The translations under genes were made by a program, and so were the position numbers. Below, one piece after another: positions 34,725 to 43,951 of a stretch of DNA of 64,000 bases. How positions within the stretch are numbered: position 1 is the first letter of the stretch; each line of letters begins with the position of its first letter. The notes beneath the pieces were generated by a model that saw only the letters and a list, made by a program, of their open reading frames with translations, was not told the origin of the DNA and ran no database searches. Source of the DNA: an uncultured Paraglaciecola sp. (GTDB lineage Bacteria > Pseudomonadota > Gammaproteobacteria > Enterobacterales > Alteromonadaceae); NCBI GenBank assembly GCA_947498355.1, contig CANMKA010000002.1:204993-268992 (forward strand). The letters run 5' to 3'.

Positions 34725-35279
34725 CTACCTTGTTATGTGTAGATTGAGAGTAATGTAGCGGCTGACCCACTCTGCATCCGGATCTGAGTCCTTGCCAATA
34801 TCAAAGGCTAGGCGGTCAATTTTGAGTTGCCCAGTTAAACCTTTGGAGGTGTGAGTAAGGGCAAATTCTAGCGTTTGGGTAATGCCTCGTAAGGTCAACT
34901 CACCCTTAACCAAATAGCCCTTTTCTGTTAGCTGAATGTCTTGGCTGACAAACTGCCCTTTAGGCGTATTTTTTACATCAAACCAGTCACCTTCTGTGAG
35001 GGTTTCATCATAGGTTCTGTCACCGGTTTTGGCAGAGCGTAAATCGATACTTGCTTCAATTTTGGGAGTGTTTGAAGGCGGTAAGATAAGTTGAGCTTGC
35101 CAAGACCTAAACTTACCAGAGAATGGCATGCCTGCGTGCTCACCAGCAAAACTGATTTGACTGGTTTTATGGTTTGTATTGATAGTTTCTGCGTTGCCAA
35201 ATATTGGTGCAGCTAACAGCAGGCAGGTAAAGGCTGTTTGCACAGTAAAGCGGTACAACTGAATTAGATTATGGAACAT
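34725..35279 (-). CDS. YceI-family periplasmic protein (second copy in operon)
   Basis: This 184-aa protein has a signal peptide ending FGNA. The lipocalin-like YceI fold is seen in NTNHKTSQISFAGEHAG, SIDLRSAKTGDRTYDETL, GDWFDVKNTPKGQF and GELTLRGITQTLEF. Family structures bind a polyisoprenoid chain in the barrel. It follows cytochrome b561 by 4 bp. It is shorter and diverged from the YceI protein at 35911-36543, so the two copies may bind different ligands. Confidence 0.85.
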   Translation of the reverse strand: MFHNLIQLYRFTVQTAFTCLLLAAPIFGNAETINTNHKTSQISFAGEHAGMPFSGKFRSWQAQLILPPSNTPKIEASIDLRSAKTGDRTYDETLTEGDWFDVKNTPKGQFVSQDIQLTEKGYLVKGELTLRGITQTLEFALTHTSKGLTGQLKIDRLAFDIGKDSDPDAEWVSRYITLNLHITR

Positions 35280-35283
35280 GTTT

Positions 35284-35880
35284 TTACCACCACATACGTT
35301 TGATTAAATTTATTTTTTCAAAATACTGATGCTTAATGACGGCCCCTAGGTGCAATATTATTAAGCTTAAAAACACGCTTGCTGTTGTCCAATGAATGGT
35401 GCGAGCTAGGGTTTCTATGGGTTTGTTGCGGCTAATTCCGGGTATGTGAGGCCACTCGAACCAACCAAATACGATTGTCGGTAAACCAAAGGGACTGGCC
35501 GACACCATTACCCAGCCAGAAATAGGCATAACAATTAGACAAGCGTATAAACCTAAATGCCCAAGCTTGGACAAGCGTTTATCTCTACCAGATAAGCCAG
35601 ACGGTAGGGCGGGTGGATGGGTAAAAATACGTGTGGCCACTCGCGCCACAACCGACAATAAAATCAGTACGCCTGCGCTTTTGTGTATTTGAAACAGCTT
35701 ATATTGCTCTGCTTTACTGAGGTCGCCATATAGCATATAGGTACCACTGGCGAACATGAATACTATCCCTAAAGCAATGAGCCAGTGCAGCATTATTGCT
35801 AAACTATGGTAGCGCTGAGGTGTAGATAACTGCTCCTCAGCACTTGAGCTGAATGTTGCTTTAGTTGTTTTATTCATCAT
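35284..35880 (-). CDS. Cytochrome b561 (CybB type)
   Basis: This 198-aa protein has four membrane helices and the paired histidines of a di-heme b561: HSLAIMLHWLIALG in helix I, FQIHKSAGVLILL in helix II and later IHWTTASVFLSLIILHLGAVIKH. Bacterial CybB oxidises quinol and can reduce superoxide. It lies between two YceI genes (30 bp and 4 bp gaps), a combination seen widely in proteobacteria. That pairing suggests electron transfer connected to isoprenoid quinones. Confidence 0.9.
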   Translation of the reverse strand: MMNKTTKATFSSSAEEQLSTPQRYHSLAIMLHWLIALGIVFMFASGTYMLYGDLSKAEQYKLFQIHKSAGVLILLSVVARVATRIFTHPPALPSGLSGRDKRLSKLGHLGLYACLIVMPISGWVMVSASPFGLPTIVFGWFEWPHIPGISRNKPIETLARTIHWTTASVFLSLIILHLGAVIKHQYFEKINLIKRMWW

Positions 35881-35910
35881 GGCTATTATGACCAGAGTGG
35901 GGTGGCTTGT

Positions 35911-36543
35911 TTAGTCTTTGCTTTTAGCAAATTCACCTTCAATCATCACGCTGACTTGGTCGCCAATGTTAGGCACATATTTAGTCATGCCCCAGTCTGA
36001 GCGTTTAATTGTGGTAGTTGCAGAAAACCCCATAGTGGGTTTACCGCTAAAAGGTTGACGGGTCATGGCACCGTTAAAGGTGACGTCGAGTGCAATGGGC
36101 TTGCTCACACCTAAAAAGGTCAAGTCTCCTTGCATAATTGCTGTGGTCTCGCTGGTCATTTTGATTGAGTTCGAAGCAAAGGTAATGGCCGGAAACTGCC
36201 CTGCATTGAACCAACTTTTGTCCGTCGCCAAAATTTGGTCGAAGTCTTTTTTGTCAGCATCAGGATAAGCCGTTTGAATCGACATTGGGTCTATGGTCGC
36301 ATTGATTTTACTGTTGCGTATATCTTTGCCGTCAAATTGAATACTTGCGTCAAAATTAGCAAAGCGAGCCACATAATCAGACAAGCCTAAGTGCGAGACT
36401 TTCCAAACAATACTGGCGTGGGATAAATCTAATTCATATTGGCCTTTAGGTAATTGATTAAATTCACTTTTAGCAAAAACCCAACTGACACAGCCAGTGA
36501 GAATGAGTGACGTAATGGCAAAGAGTTTGATTGCGTATTTCAT
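35911..36543 (-). CDS. YceI-family protein (first copy in operon)
   Basis: This 210-aa protein has an N-terminal signal with LTGC (possible lipobox, Cys18) or cleavage after VFA. YceI signatures are LDLSHASIVWKVSHLGLSDYVARF, KKDFDQIL, SWFNAGQFPAITFASN and GDLTFLGVSKPIALDV. It heads a four-gene minus-strand operon (YceI, b561, YceI, hypothetical) with gaps of 4-30 bp. The gap of 110 bp to the upstream DUF6436 gene leaves space for its promoter. Confidence 0.9.
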   Translation of the reverse strand: MKYAIKLFAITSLILTGCVSWVFAKSEFNQLPKGQYELDLSHASIVWKVSHLGLSDYVARFANFDASIQFDGKDIRNSKINATIDPMSIQTAYPDADKKDFDQILATDKSWFNAGQFPAITFASNSIKMTSETTAIMQGDLTFLGVSKPIALDVTFNGAMTRQPFSGKPTMGFSATTTIKRSDWGMTKYVPNIGDQVSVMIEGEFAKSKD

Positions 36544-36653
36544 GGTTCGTCCTATTTGAGGTGGGGAAAATTATTTGATTGATAATACATACTGCCACCG
36601 AATTGAAAAGGTTGCATGCAATCGCCATTAATTTTTTTGGACGTTCCCTCTAG

Positions 36654-37247
36654 TCAGGTTATGTCTACCGCGCAATAACATCCTTTTGCATCAGTTTCGA
36701 TGATACCTGCTCGCTGGCTGTTGGGGGTTACCCAGTTTGCTAATTGTTGGTCAATCTCTCCTGAGCGATTAAAGCACCCAATTCCTCTAGAGTAAGGACC
36801 AAAATAGATCAATTGATTATTTGCATCTATAGCCAGTATGGCGGGCGTAGACGGAACAAATGCTTTTAATTGTGGGTATTGGTTGATGTTTACACTATGG
36901 CTTTCAAATCGATTATCTGAAGCCCAACTATCTAGGGTTTTTACGTGGGACTTGGCTAAGCGCTCGCAGATACATTGATTTTGATATAGATGAAAAATTC
37001 TGCCTCTTGATGAGTTGTTTTTAAATGTATTAAGTGTAGACAGTAGCTTAGCCTCTAAATCTAGCTCCATTAGTTTGATAGCTAAACGCTGTTCAGGGTC
37101 AAATTCTTTTGCTTTGCCAGCGTTCATTATTAATATGAGCGCAGAGCAACCAACAAACCAAATTATCAACAAGGCTTGTTGAAAGCGTTTATAAAAAGCC
37201 AAATCTTGAGTACTAACGTTGACATACTCTGAGTCGGACTGTGTCAC
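36654..37247 (-). CDS. DUF6436-type thioredoxin-like membrane-anchored protein
   Basis: This 197-aa protein has one hydrophobic segment (about residues 26-42), and the rest is extracytoplasmic. It contains CIC after [25 protein letters not shown] in thioredoxin-like order, and a C-terminal KGCYC. I assign it tentatively to DUF6436 by this pattern. The many cysteines suggest a redox or metal role. Its start overlaps the chemoreceptor stop by 4 bp (ATGA), so the two are co-translated. Confidence 0.65.
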   Translation of the reverse strand: MTQSDSEYVNVSTQDLAFYKRFQQALLIIWFVGCSALILIMNAGKAKEFDPEQRLAIKLMELDLEAKLLSTLNTFKNNSSRGRIFHLYQNQCICERLAKSHVKTLDSWASDNRFESHSVNINQYPQLKAFVPSTPAILAIDANNQLIYFGPYSRGIGCFNRSGEIDQQLANWVTPNSQRAGIIETDAKGCYCAVDIT

Positions 37248-38746
37248 GATATTCTAAACTTAGCCAGTTGTTGATTCAGGTTGTCAGCTAGTGCATTAAG
37301 CTGAACCACATCGTTTTGCAAATTTATAACTTGTTGACGTTCTTGATCGAACAAGGCGTTGAGCTGAGCTGTCGACTCGGTGACGGCGATAGACGAGTTG
37401 GTCTGCTCTAGGGCAGAGTTCACTACGTGATTGACATTGTTGGTGACATTTTCGATTCCGAAGTAGACTTTTTTCATATTCTCTGTCGCTGAGTCAGAGG
37501 AAATAACAGCCTGTTCTACTACCTCTACGCAATGATTCATGTTATCTACCGAGTTATTGGCACTTACAGTTAATGTTGAGGTAATGCTTTCGATTTCTTC
37601 TGCACTTTCTTTCGAACGAATAGCTAAGCTTCTTACTTCGTCAGCCACAACGGCAAACCCCCGTCCATGCTCTCCAGCTCTGGCAGATTCAATCGCGGCG
37701 TTTAAAGCAAGTAAATTTGTTTGTTCAGCCAATGATTTAATAGCTTGCATAACACTAGATATGTTGCTGCATTTTTCGCTTAAATGACTAATTGCGTCTG
37801 ACGTTGATTGGAGAGTAATTTTTAGTTTTTCTATATTATTTTGACTCGCGTCTATGGCTACGCGTGTCGACTGGGTGTTTTCCTTTGAGTCAGTAGCAAT
37901 AATATTTACTTGACTAGAGTAATTTTCGACTTGCTCGATGCAATCTGTGATTTTTGTCATTGAGTCAGAAATAGTCGAGACTTTGGTGTTTTGTTGATTC
38001 ACTGTGTCATTTAGTTCATTTGATGAGAGTTTGACTTTATTCGCTATGGTCTGAAGTTGTTGACCGGCAACATTGGCGTTTTCGGCTAAGGCTTTAACCG
38101 ACGATAACATACTCGCAAGCTGTTTAAGCTTAGGGTGAGTCGGAATATTATCCTCTCTAAGGTCCAAATGCCCCTCACTATTAATGATTTTTTCTATCGT
38201 TTGCTGAGTCATGGCCGCTATCGTGTGTTCCGTCGCAGCAGACTTAGCCATAAAGCATAAAACTGCACACTCTAAAACTGCAAAAGCGGCATGAATAATA
38301 AGTAAGATTAGGCCAGGTTGAGCCTCTTCAAATACGACTATACCTAACCCATAATGTTGCGAGACAAAACCTCCTATATGGTGAATTGCGATGACTAAGG
38401 TGCCAGTTACGATAACCTTCCAATCTCTATATACACTCAAAAATGCAAGTAACACAAATACTTCAAAGTGAACTTCCGTCATGCCCATAGTTTGCTGAAT
38501 ATGAAGGGAGGCCATAAGTTGAGAGCCTATGGCCACTGCGTGGCGGCAAACGACGGAAGAGGGATTAGAAAATAAGAAAAATAAGGGAAAAGAGATAATT
38601 AACAGGCCAGTTATTAACGGTGTCGTTACAGACTGCTCAAAAAAGCCCAATTTTACAGTAGCGATAAACTGAGCGACGAGCACTCCTGCGAATAAATATT
38701 TGAGCTTGGCTTGTTCTTTGGCATTGGACGTGTCTGTGGTATTCAT
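37244..38746 (-). CDS. Methyl-accepting chemotaxis protein with multi-helix membrane input and no periplasmic sensor
   Basis: This 500-aa protein has six or so hydrophobic segments over about residues 15-175 and only short loops. A long coiled coil follows, with the conserved hairpin tip of MCP signalling domains ([31 protein letters not shown]). The usual double-transmembrane layout with a periplasmic ligand domain is absent, so input probably comes from within the membrane or from a partner such as the DUF6436 protein translated from the overlapping gene. No CheB/CheR genes are nearby. Confidence 0.88.
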   Translation of the reverse strand: MNTTDTSNAKEQAKLKYLFAGVLVAQFIATVKLGFFEQSVTTPLITGLLIISFPLFFLFSNPSSVVCRHAVAIGSQLMASLHIQQTMGMTEVHFEVFVLLAFLSVYRDWKVIVTGTLVIAIHHIGGFVSQHYGLGIVVFEEAQPGLILLIIHAAFAVLECAVLCFMAKSAATEHTIAAMTQQTIEKIINSEGHLDLREDNIPTHPKLKQLASMLSSVKALAENANVAGQQLQTIANKVKLSSNELNDTVNQQNTKVSTISDSMTKITDCIEQVENYSSQVNIIATDSKENTQSTRVAIDASQNNIEKLKITLQSTSDAISHLSEKCSNISSVMQAIKSLAEQTNLLALNAAIESARAGEHGRGFAVVADEVRSLAIRSKESAEEIESITSTLTVSANNSVDNMNHCVEVVEQAVISSDSATENMKKVYFGIENVTNNVNHVVNSALEQTNSSIAVTESTAQLNALFDQERQQVINLQNDVVQLNALADNLNQQLAKFRIS

Positions 38747-38921
38747 TATTGATAAACCTTGCGGGTAAAAATTAAAATTATACTTTGCTACCTTGGGTAT
38801 AGGTTGGTCTTATTCAAACTGCAAGTATGGGCTTTATAAGCCAAACGTTAAGGAGATAGTGTAGGGTTAGGTGCACCAACCCTGCTACAATTGAGCTATA
38901 AAAAATTTAGGTAGTGTGAAT

Positions 38922-39752
38922 ATGTCAGTGTGGTGTTGCCCTAGTTGTGCTTTGCCTTTAGAGGCGAGTGATAGAGTGTTACGTTGTGAAAAAGGGCATA
39001 CTTTCGATGTAGCCAAAGAAGGCTATGTGAATCTGCTGCTAGCACAGCAAAAAAGCAGTAAGCAGCCAGGTGATAACAAAGCTATGGTTAATGCACGGCG
39101 GATGTTTTTGCAACAAGGGTATTATGAACCGCTGAGTAGAAAAATAGCTGAGCTCGCTGGTAAGTATTGTGCCAACAAACCTAGTGTAAATGTATTTGAT
39201 GCTGGCTGTGGCGAAGGGTACTACCTCAATGCAATTGCTATGCATTTGGCTGAGCTAAACCTATCTTTAGCCTTGAGTGGTATTGATATTTCTAAATTTG
39301 CCGTACAAAAAGCAGCAAAACAGTATCCGAATGGGCATTTTGCGGTAGCAAGTACTTATCACTTACCTATGGCGCCTGAAACGCAAGACTTTGTGCTTCA
39401 AGTTTTTGCGCCAAGTAGCGAGCTTGAGATTGCTAGGGTACTCACCACCGCAGGTTATTGGTTAACGGTTAACCCCGGGCCAAATCATCTCACCGAACTC
39501 AAGCAGGCTTTATACGATCAACCCGCTCAGCATAAAGCCATAGAACACGTACCAGAGGGATTTAGTTTACAAGAGCAGGTCTCACTCAGCTTTAAGGTGA
39601 CCTTAGAGACGGCCCAAATGCGACAAGCATTGTTGATGATGACTCCCTTTTACTGGTCTGCTAGCCAAGACAAGCAAACGCAATTGCTTGAAACATTATC
39701 GAGCGTAAACGCGGATTTCGATCTTAGAGTGTATGTAAAGGCTAGTCGTTAA
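38922..39752 (+). CDS. rlmA: 23S rRNA (guanine-N1)-methyltransferase RlmA
   Basis: The ATG at 38922 is preferred to the GTG two codons earlier. The N-terminal zinc finger (CCPSC-x-L, C-x3-GHTFD) followed by AKEGYVNLLLAQQ is diagnostic of RlmA, which methylates G745 in helix 35 of 23S rRNA. DAGCGEGYYL is the SAM motif. The length of 276 aa is normal. It is convergent with the next gene, with a 4-bp overlap of ends. Confidence 0.93.
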   Translation: MSVWCCPSCALPLEASDRVLRCEKGHTFDVAKEGYVNLLLAQQKSSKQPGDNKAMVNARRMFLQQGYYEPLSRKIAELAGKYCANKPSVNVFDAGCGEGYYLNAIAMHLAELNLSLALSGIDISKFAVQKAAKQYPNGHFAVASTYHLPMAPETQDFVLQVFAPSSELEIARVLTTAGYWLTVNPGPNHLTELKQALYDQPAQHKAIEHVPEGFSLQEQVSLSFKVTLETAQMRQALLMMTPFYWSASQDKQTQLLETLSSVNADFDLRVYVKASR

Positions 39753-40129
39753 GCGTCATTACTTGGCTGGTTTTGGCAACTTCTAGTATTTATAAAGTAA
39801 AAACTTTTTAGTAATGCGAGTTCTTGCAGTTTGGCTTGGTATTCATCAGCACTGAGTATTTCGAAGAGAAGAGGCTGAAGTCGTTTGATATATGTGTCAC
39901 ATTGTTTTCGCCAATCTATAGGGACGAGTGAATCGCATAGGGTATCGACTAAGGTGTTAAAGATTCTTAGATGGCTGCGCCGCATTGCCTGTTTGGTTGC
40001 ATGTTGTTTAGCGCGTTCTAAGCCCATATGGACGTAACAATTGATGATATCCAAGTTTTTTGTGCTGTTGTCGCAATGCCGCACGGCTTGTTCTAGAGCT
40101 GAAAAAGCAAAGCAATATTGGGTATGCAT
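39749..40129 (-). CDS. Small Fur-box-controlled protein, function unknown (possibly FagA-like)
   Basis: The start at 40129 has AGGTGG 6 bp upstream and gives 126 aa; an upstream in-frame start lies across the Fur box. The protein is helical and rich in Cys and His, with RIFNTLVDTLCDSLVPIDW followed by RKQC. This arrangement (D-x-L-x-P-x-x-WR-x-x-C) recalls iron-regulated FagA proteins of pseudomonads, though fumC and sodA are not adjacent here. The Fur operator just upstream implies expression under iron limitation. No biochemical function is known for such proteins. Confidence 0.6.
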   Translation of the reverse strand: MHTQYCFAFSALEQAVRHCDNSTKNLDIINCYVHMGLERAKQHATKQAMRRSHLRIFNTLVDTLCDSLVPIDWRKQCDTYIKRLQPLLFEILSADEYQAKLQELALLKSFYFINTRSCQNQPSNDA

Positions 40130-40143
40130 AAATCCACCTAAAC

Positions 40144-40156
40144 GATAATGATTATC
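40144..40156 (-). promoter_or_regulatory. Fur box
   Basis: GATAATGATTATC is a perfect 6-1-6 inverted repeat of the Fur consensus hexamer GATAAT. It lies 15 bp upstream of the start at 40129, where Fur would block transcription. Confidence 0.75.
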
Positions 40157-40201
40157 AATTAGATTATGAGCAAAGATAAATCCTGTCAATTATTTATTGG
40201 A

Positions 40202-40810
40202 CTAAATTTGAAAGTAAGTTTTCAAACCTGCAAGGGTATTGGTGGTTGCGACTGCTGCTAAAATAATACCCATGATTCGACTGATCACGCTTGCACCACT
40301 GCTACCGATGAGTTTATCGACAAAAGATGATCCCAACATGAGTAAATATACAATGAAGAGTACAGCTAGCATCATGCAAGCGGTTTGTATTTGTTCCCAA
40401 ATATTGAATCTAGCGTTTTCGGTTAATAACACCGCCGCAAGCATGGCACCTGGGCCTGCAATAGAGGGGACTGCCAGCGGAAAAATTGCGGTTTCTTTGT
40501 GATCCTTGACCATTCTCACTTCTTCATCAGGCTTACTTTCGCCAAAGATCATGGACAAGGCAAACAAGAATAAAATAATTCCGCCAGCTATTTGAAAGGC
40601 TGATAAAGGGATGCCCATAGCCGTTAAAATGATCTCTCCGACCACTACAAATAGCAGCAGCACGCCAGTAGACACAAGGATTGACATTAGGGCGATTTTT
40701 CTTTTCTCGGCAGGGCTGTAACGGCTAGTCACAGCAATAAAAACCGGCACTGTACCAATAGGGTCAATGACTGCAAAAAATACAATAAATACAGCGATAA
40801 AATCAATCAT
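40202..40810 (-). CDS. MarC-family inner-membrane protein
   Basis: This 202-aa protein has six hydrophobic segments and the MarC signatures FAVIDPIGTVPVFIA near the N-terminus and PLAVPSIAGPGAML in the middle, repeated-half topology. The family is widespread and of unknown transport function; the old link with multiple antibiotic resistance was withdrawn. It resembles YhgN/YchE in size. It is monocistronic or read through from nothing visible upstream. Confidence 0.9.
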   Translation of the reverse strand: MIDFIAVFIVFFAVIDPIGTVPVFIAVTSRYSPAEKRKIALMSILVSTGVLLLFVVVGEIILTAMGIPLSAFQIAGGIILFLFALSMIFGESKPDEEVRMVKDHKETAIFPLAVPSIAGPGAMLAAVLLTENARFNIWEQIQTACMMLAVLFIVYLLMLGSSFVDKLIGSSGASVISRIMGIILAAVATTNTLAGLKTYFQI

Positions 40811-40923
40811 ATATAGCCTACCAATAAGATGGATAGAAGTGCTTTCACCCGAGCTGTTATCTTAGCTAAATGAGCCTTAAGACCCTAAATAAGGGTTGTC
40901 CTGACTTTAAATTAACACAGGCC

Positions 40924-42471
40924 TTAGTGTGTTAAGTTCGCGCCTTTACTCGAGAAACGGCTCAGGTGCTTAATGCCTTGGCTTAGAATGTCAGGATTAA
41001 CAGGGGTAAACATTTCTTGACCACTAACTGCGTTAAAAATCTTAGTATTACCGTTGTTCATAATTTCGATTCTACGCTCTTTGTTTAGGAGCATGACTTT
41101 ACTGCCAGAGGTGCTCACCGCAAAGTTTCGCGTGGGGCTCTCGGTTAAGTCTTGTCCAGTGCTGTAGCGGCTGACTTGTGCTTCGCAACCTAATACCCCT
41201 AACGCAGTAGGCGCAATGTCTTCGTGGGTTGTGATTTTGTGGGATATCGCAAAGTTAGCCATTAACGCCGAGTGGTAGTTGTCATCTTGCAAACTGCTAG
41301 TCAAAAGTACTTTGTAGCTTTGCAATACTTGAGGCGTGAGTAATTCATTTAACTGTTGTTGATTAACAAAGCCCACAGCTAAGTTAATGCTTTGCCTTTG
41401 AATTGATTGATTAAATGCATCCCACCCTTGCTCGTATTGTTTAAGCTGAGTTATGGGATTATTAGCATGGTATAGAGAAAGGCTCATGCCCATAGACTCG
41501 GGTAAGCTGAACAGAATAGGCGAGTGTTGGGTAAGTGCTTGGTGATACAAGGCAGGTAAACCATAAACTAGGCTCGATGTTTCGCTAAAGCTGTCGCTAT
41601 GAAACGCGTAATGTTGATTCGCCGAGTAAAAACCTTGGATTTGTTCAGCTGCTAAGGCTTCACTACTTACCAGTATTAAAACCTTTTGTTGTTTATCTAA
41701 GGCGCAATATATGGGCGCAGAAGGGTAAGCCATACCTTGTACTTTTGAATTAAACTGCAAGGCTTTACGTTGTTCGTAGTCTTCTATATCGAGTAAGCTG
41801 TACCTGGCCATTAGGGTTTTAGCGGTTGCAGGGTAAGAAAGGGGGAACATATTGTCTTGCTGTACAATTGGCTGATAAAGACGCGCGTCGGCCCAAACAT
41901 GCATTGCATGGCTCAGTACAAAACAGGCAACAAAAAAGCCACTAATAGGGAGTCCTAATCGAAGTTTTTGTAAGCGTTCAATGCGTTGCCACAGAGCGTT
42001 GGCAACAATAAGTTGAAACAATAGCCAAGCGCTAAACAAAAAGATTAAAAAGCCCCATTGTTGCCAACCAAATTGCGCGACGACTGTTTCGGCTTCGTAG
42101 CGGATAAGCTCGGCGGAGTTTAAGGTTAGGTGGACGCCGTATTTGTTGTACATGAGTGCGTCAAACCCGAGTAGGGCTAACCCTAAAGCGCCAACGCCTG
42201 AGCCTATTCCTCGCACTAACCTTTCGTTAGGGAGCAGATAACACAGAGGTAAAATTAAAATAACAAAGGCAAAGAAGGTTAGAAAACCAATATGGCTTAA
42301 CCAGTTTATGCCAAGGTAAATGCCACCCAATAGGCTATCCGGCGCAGGCGAGTTTAAGACATAAATACCCGCAATAACCACAGCAATGAAAATATTCAGC
42401 AGGGCAAACCAATGCCCCCAACTGACTAGTCGGGTGACCCGTTTTCTGCGAGGAGTCTCTGTTAACATCAT
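40924..42471 (-). CDS. yejM: YejM/PbgA-type DUF3413 membrane protein with sulfatase-fold domain
   Basis: This 515-aa protein has five N-terminal membrane segments (DUF3413) followed by a periplasmic alkaline-phosphatase-fold domain. In E. coli the protein (586 aa) senses lipid A and regulates LpxC through LapB; it is not a sulfatase. Here the domain is about 70 residues shorter. I do not see the catalytic CxPSR or Ser/Thr nucleophile of active enzymes, which fits a sensing role. Gene order yejM-yejL-yejK (the last divergent) supports the assignment. Confidence 0.85.
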   Translation of the reverse strand: MMLTETPRRKRVTRLVSWGHWFALLNIFIAVVIAGIYVLNSPAPDSLLGGIYLGINWLSHIGFLTFFAFVILILPLCYLLPNERLVRGIGSGVGALGLALLGFDALMYNKYGVHLTLNSAELIRYEAETVVAQFGWQQWGFLIFLFSAWLLFQLIVANALWQRIERLQKLRLGLPISGFFVACFVLSHAMHVWADARLYQPIVQQDNMFPLSYPATAKTLMARYSLLDIEDYEQRKALQFNSKVQGMAYPSAPIYCALDKQQKVLILVSSEALAAEQIQGFYSANQHYAFHSDSFSETSSLVYGLPALYHQALTQHSPILFSLPESMGMSLSLYHANNPITQLKQYEQGWDAFNQSIQRQSINLAVGFVNQQQLNELLTPQVLQSYKVLLTSSLQDDNYHSALMANFAISHKITTHEDIAPTALGVLGCEAQVSRYSTGQDLTESPTRNFAVSTSGSKVMLLNKERRIEIMNNGNTKIFNAVSGQEMFTPVNPDILSQGIKHLSRFSSKGANLTH

Positions 42472-42489
42472 TGCTCGATATTACCTTTT

Positions 42490-42708
42490 TTATTTTCCGT
42501 TGATACTTTTGAGTAGCACTTGTGTAAACTGTTTGGCCATTTGTTCACGCTGATCTTCTTTCACTTGTTGGTGAAAGATATTTGTAATGATATTGCCCAT
42601 CACCATAAGTGATAAATCGCGATTTACTTGATGCTTTTCAAAAGCAACAATGATGTCGTGGGTAATAGCTTCGAACTGGCTATCTGAGTATTTAGATTGC
42701 TGTGGCAT
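42490..42708 (-). CDS. yejL: YejL family protein (DUF1414)
   Basis: This 72-aa small cytoplasmic helical protein begins MPQQSKYSDSQFEAI and ends VLLKSINGK, as in YejL homologues. Function is unknown. It lies 18 bp upstream of yejM and divergent from yejK, the conserved neighbourhood of this family. Confidence 0.9.
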   Translation of the reverse strand: MPQQSKYSDSQFEAITHDIIVAFEKHQVNRDLSLMVMGNIITNIFHQQVKEDQREQMAKQFTQVLLKSINGK

Positions 42709-42828
42709 AAAAGTGACGCCTAAAAAGATTACTTTGATTTTAGCGCGATAGTAACAACGGTAGGGGTAAATTGCGAATAATCAGCGTGCTAACTACCCAA
42801 ATTCAATGATTTTTTTTGAGGAAATATT

Positions 42829-43872
42829 GTGAGTGCCTTAATACGACATTTTGTAGTTCATCAATTAGCAGTTAATCAGCAAGAGCAGCTGGTTTTGGTT
42901 CCAAGAGATACCTGCTTTGACGTGAGCCCAGAGATAGAAAATTTGGCCCATCAAATTAATCATGCGTTTAACGTTAAGCCGGGTAAGGGAGTTGGGGGCT
43001 TTGTCGAGGAGTCCGAGACTAAGGAATCTGAAGACAATGCGCTACCCGCTCATGCCACGCCATTTAAAACCTTATTGGCCGATATGCAAAACGATGTAAT
43101 CGACTTTGTTGATTTTAGTGTGCAAGCTAGCCAGTTATTGAAAAAATCGTTAGTTGATACCGGTACCCTAGAAACTGGATTTGTGGTGTTTAGCCACTAT
43201 CAATTTTTAGCTACCGACTACTTGATGATTGCCATTATCAATACCAAGCAACACGTAGAAATAAATCGTCAATTGGAGCTGAGTAGCAGCGACCACCTCG
43301 ATTTAGCTAAAATGCAATTAGCGGTGCGCATTGATTTGACGCAATTGGCCGTAAGCCCAGAGCAACAAAGGTATGTAAGCTTTATTAAGGGCCGTATGGG
43401 GCGAAAAGTATCAGACTTTTTTATGCATTTTATAGGCTGTGAAGAATTAGTTGATGTAAAGCAGCAAAATAAGCAATTGCTTACCACAGTAGACGAATTT
43501 TTGGCGGCTGAATCTCTTGACCCAGAAGAGAAGCACCAAGCACGCGAAACTGTGCGTGACTACTACAAAGAGAAACTCGAAGTAGGCGAAGACATTCAAA
43601 TACAAGAGTTGGCAGCAAAACTTCCGAATGAGCATGTGAGTTTTGAACAATTTAACCAAAACGCAGAAGCGCCTTTAGAAGACGCATTTCAAGCCGACCG
43701 TAGCGCATTAAAGAGCTTAGCTAAATTTAGTGGCCAAGGCGGAGGGATTTCGTTAAGTTTTGAGCGTAAATTGTTGGGAGACAGGGTGAGCTATGACGCG
43801 GGTTCTGATACCCTTATGATCAAAGGCATTCCGCCTAACTTAAAAGATCAGTTATTAAAGTCTCAACGTTAG
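42829..43872 (+). CDS. yejK: Nucleoid-associated protein YejK (NdpA)
   Basis: This 347-aa protein matches the NA37/YejK family. It begins IRHFVVHQLAVNQQ, contains FVVFSHYQFLATDYLMIAI and RVDLTQLA-type segments, SFIKGRMGRKVSDFF, and a late FEQFNQNAEAP. It is a cytosolic nucleoid-bound protein of unknown detailed function. Its promoter region is shared with divergent yejL. RBS-like TGAGGAAA precedes the GTG start (GTGAGTGCC). Confidence 0.92.
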   Translation: MSALIRHFVVHQLAVNQQEQLVLVPRDTCFDVSPEIENLAHQINHAFNVKPGKGVGGFVEESETKESEDNALPAHATPFKTLLADMQNDVIDFVDFSVQASQLLKKSLVDTGTLETGFVVFSHYQFLATDYLMIAIINTKQHVEINRQLELSSSDHLDLAKMQLAVRIDLTQLAVSPEQQRYVSFIKGRMGRKVSDFFMHFIGCEELVDVKQQNKQLLTTVDEFLAAESLDPEEKHQARETVRDYYKEKLEVGEDIQIQELAAKLPNEHVSFEQFNQNAEAPLEDAFQADRSALKSLAKFSGQGGGISLSFERKLLGDRVSYDAGSDTLMIKGIPPNLKDQLLKSQR

Positions 43873-43951
43873 TTGAACCCTAACTGATAAAACAATAGGT
43901 TTGCCTCAGCTAATGGTTGAGGTGCAACAATAAAAGTAGACGCGATTTTAT

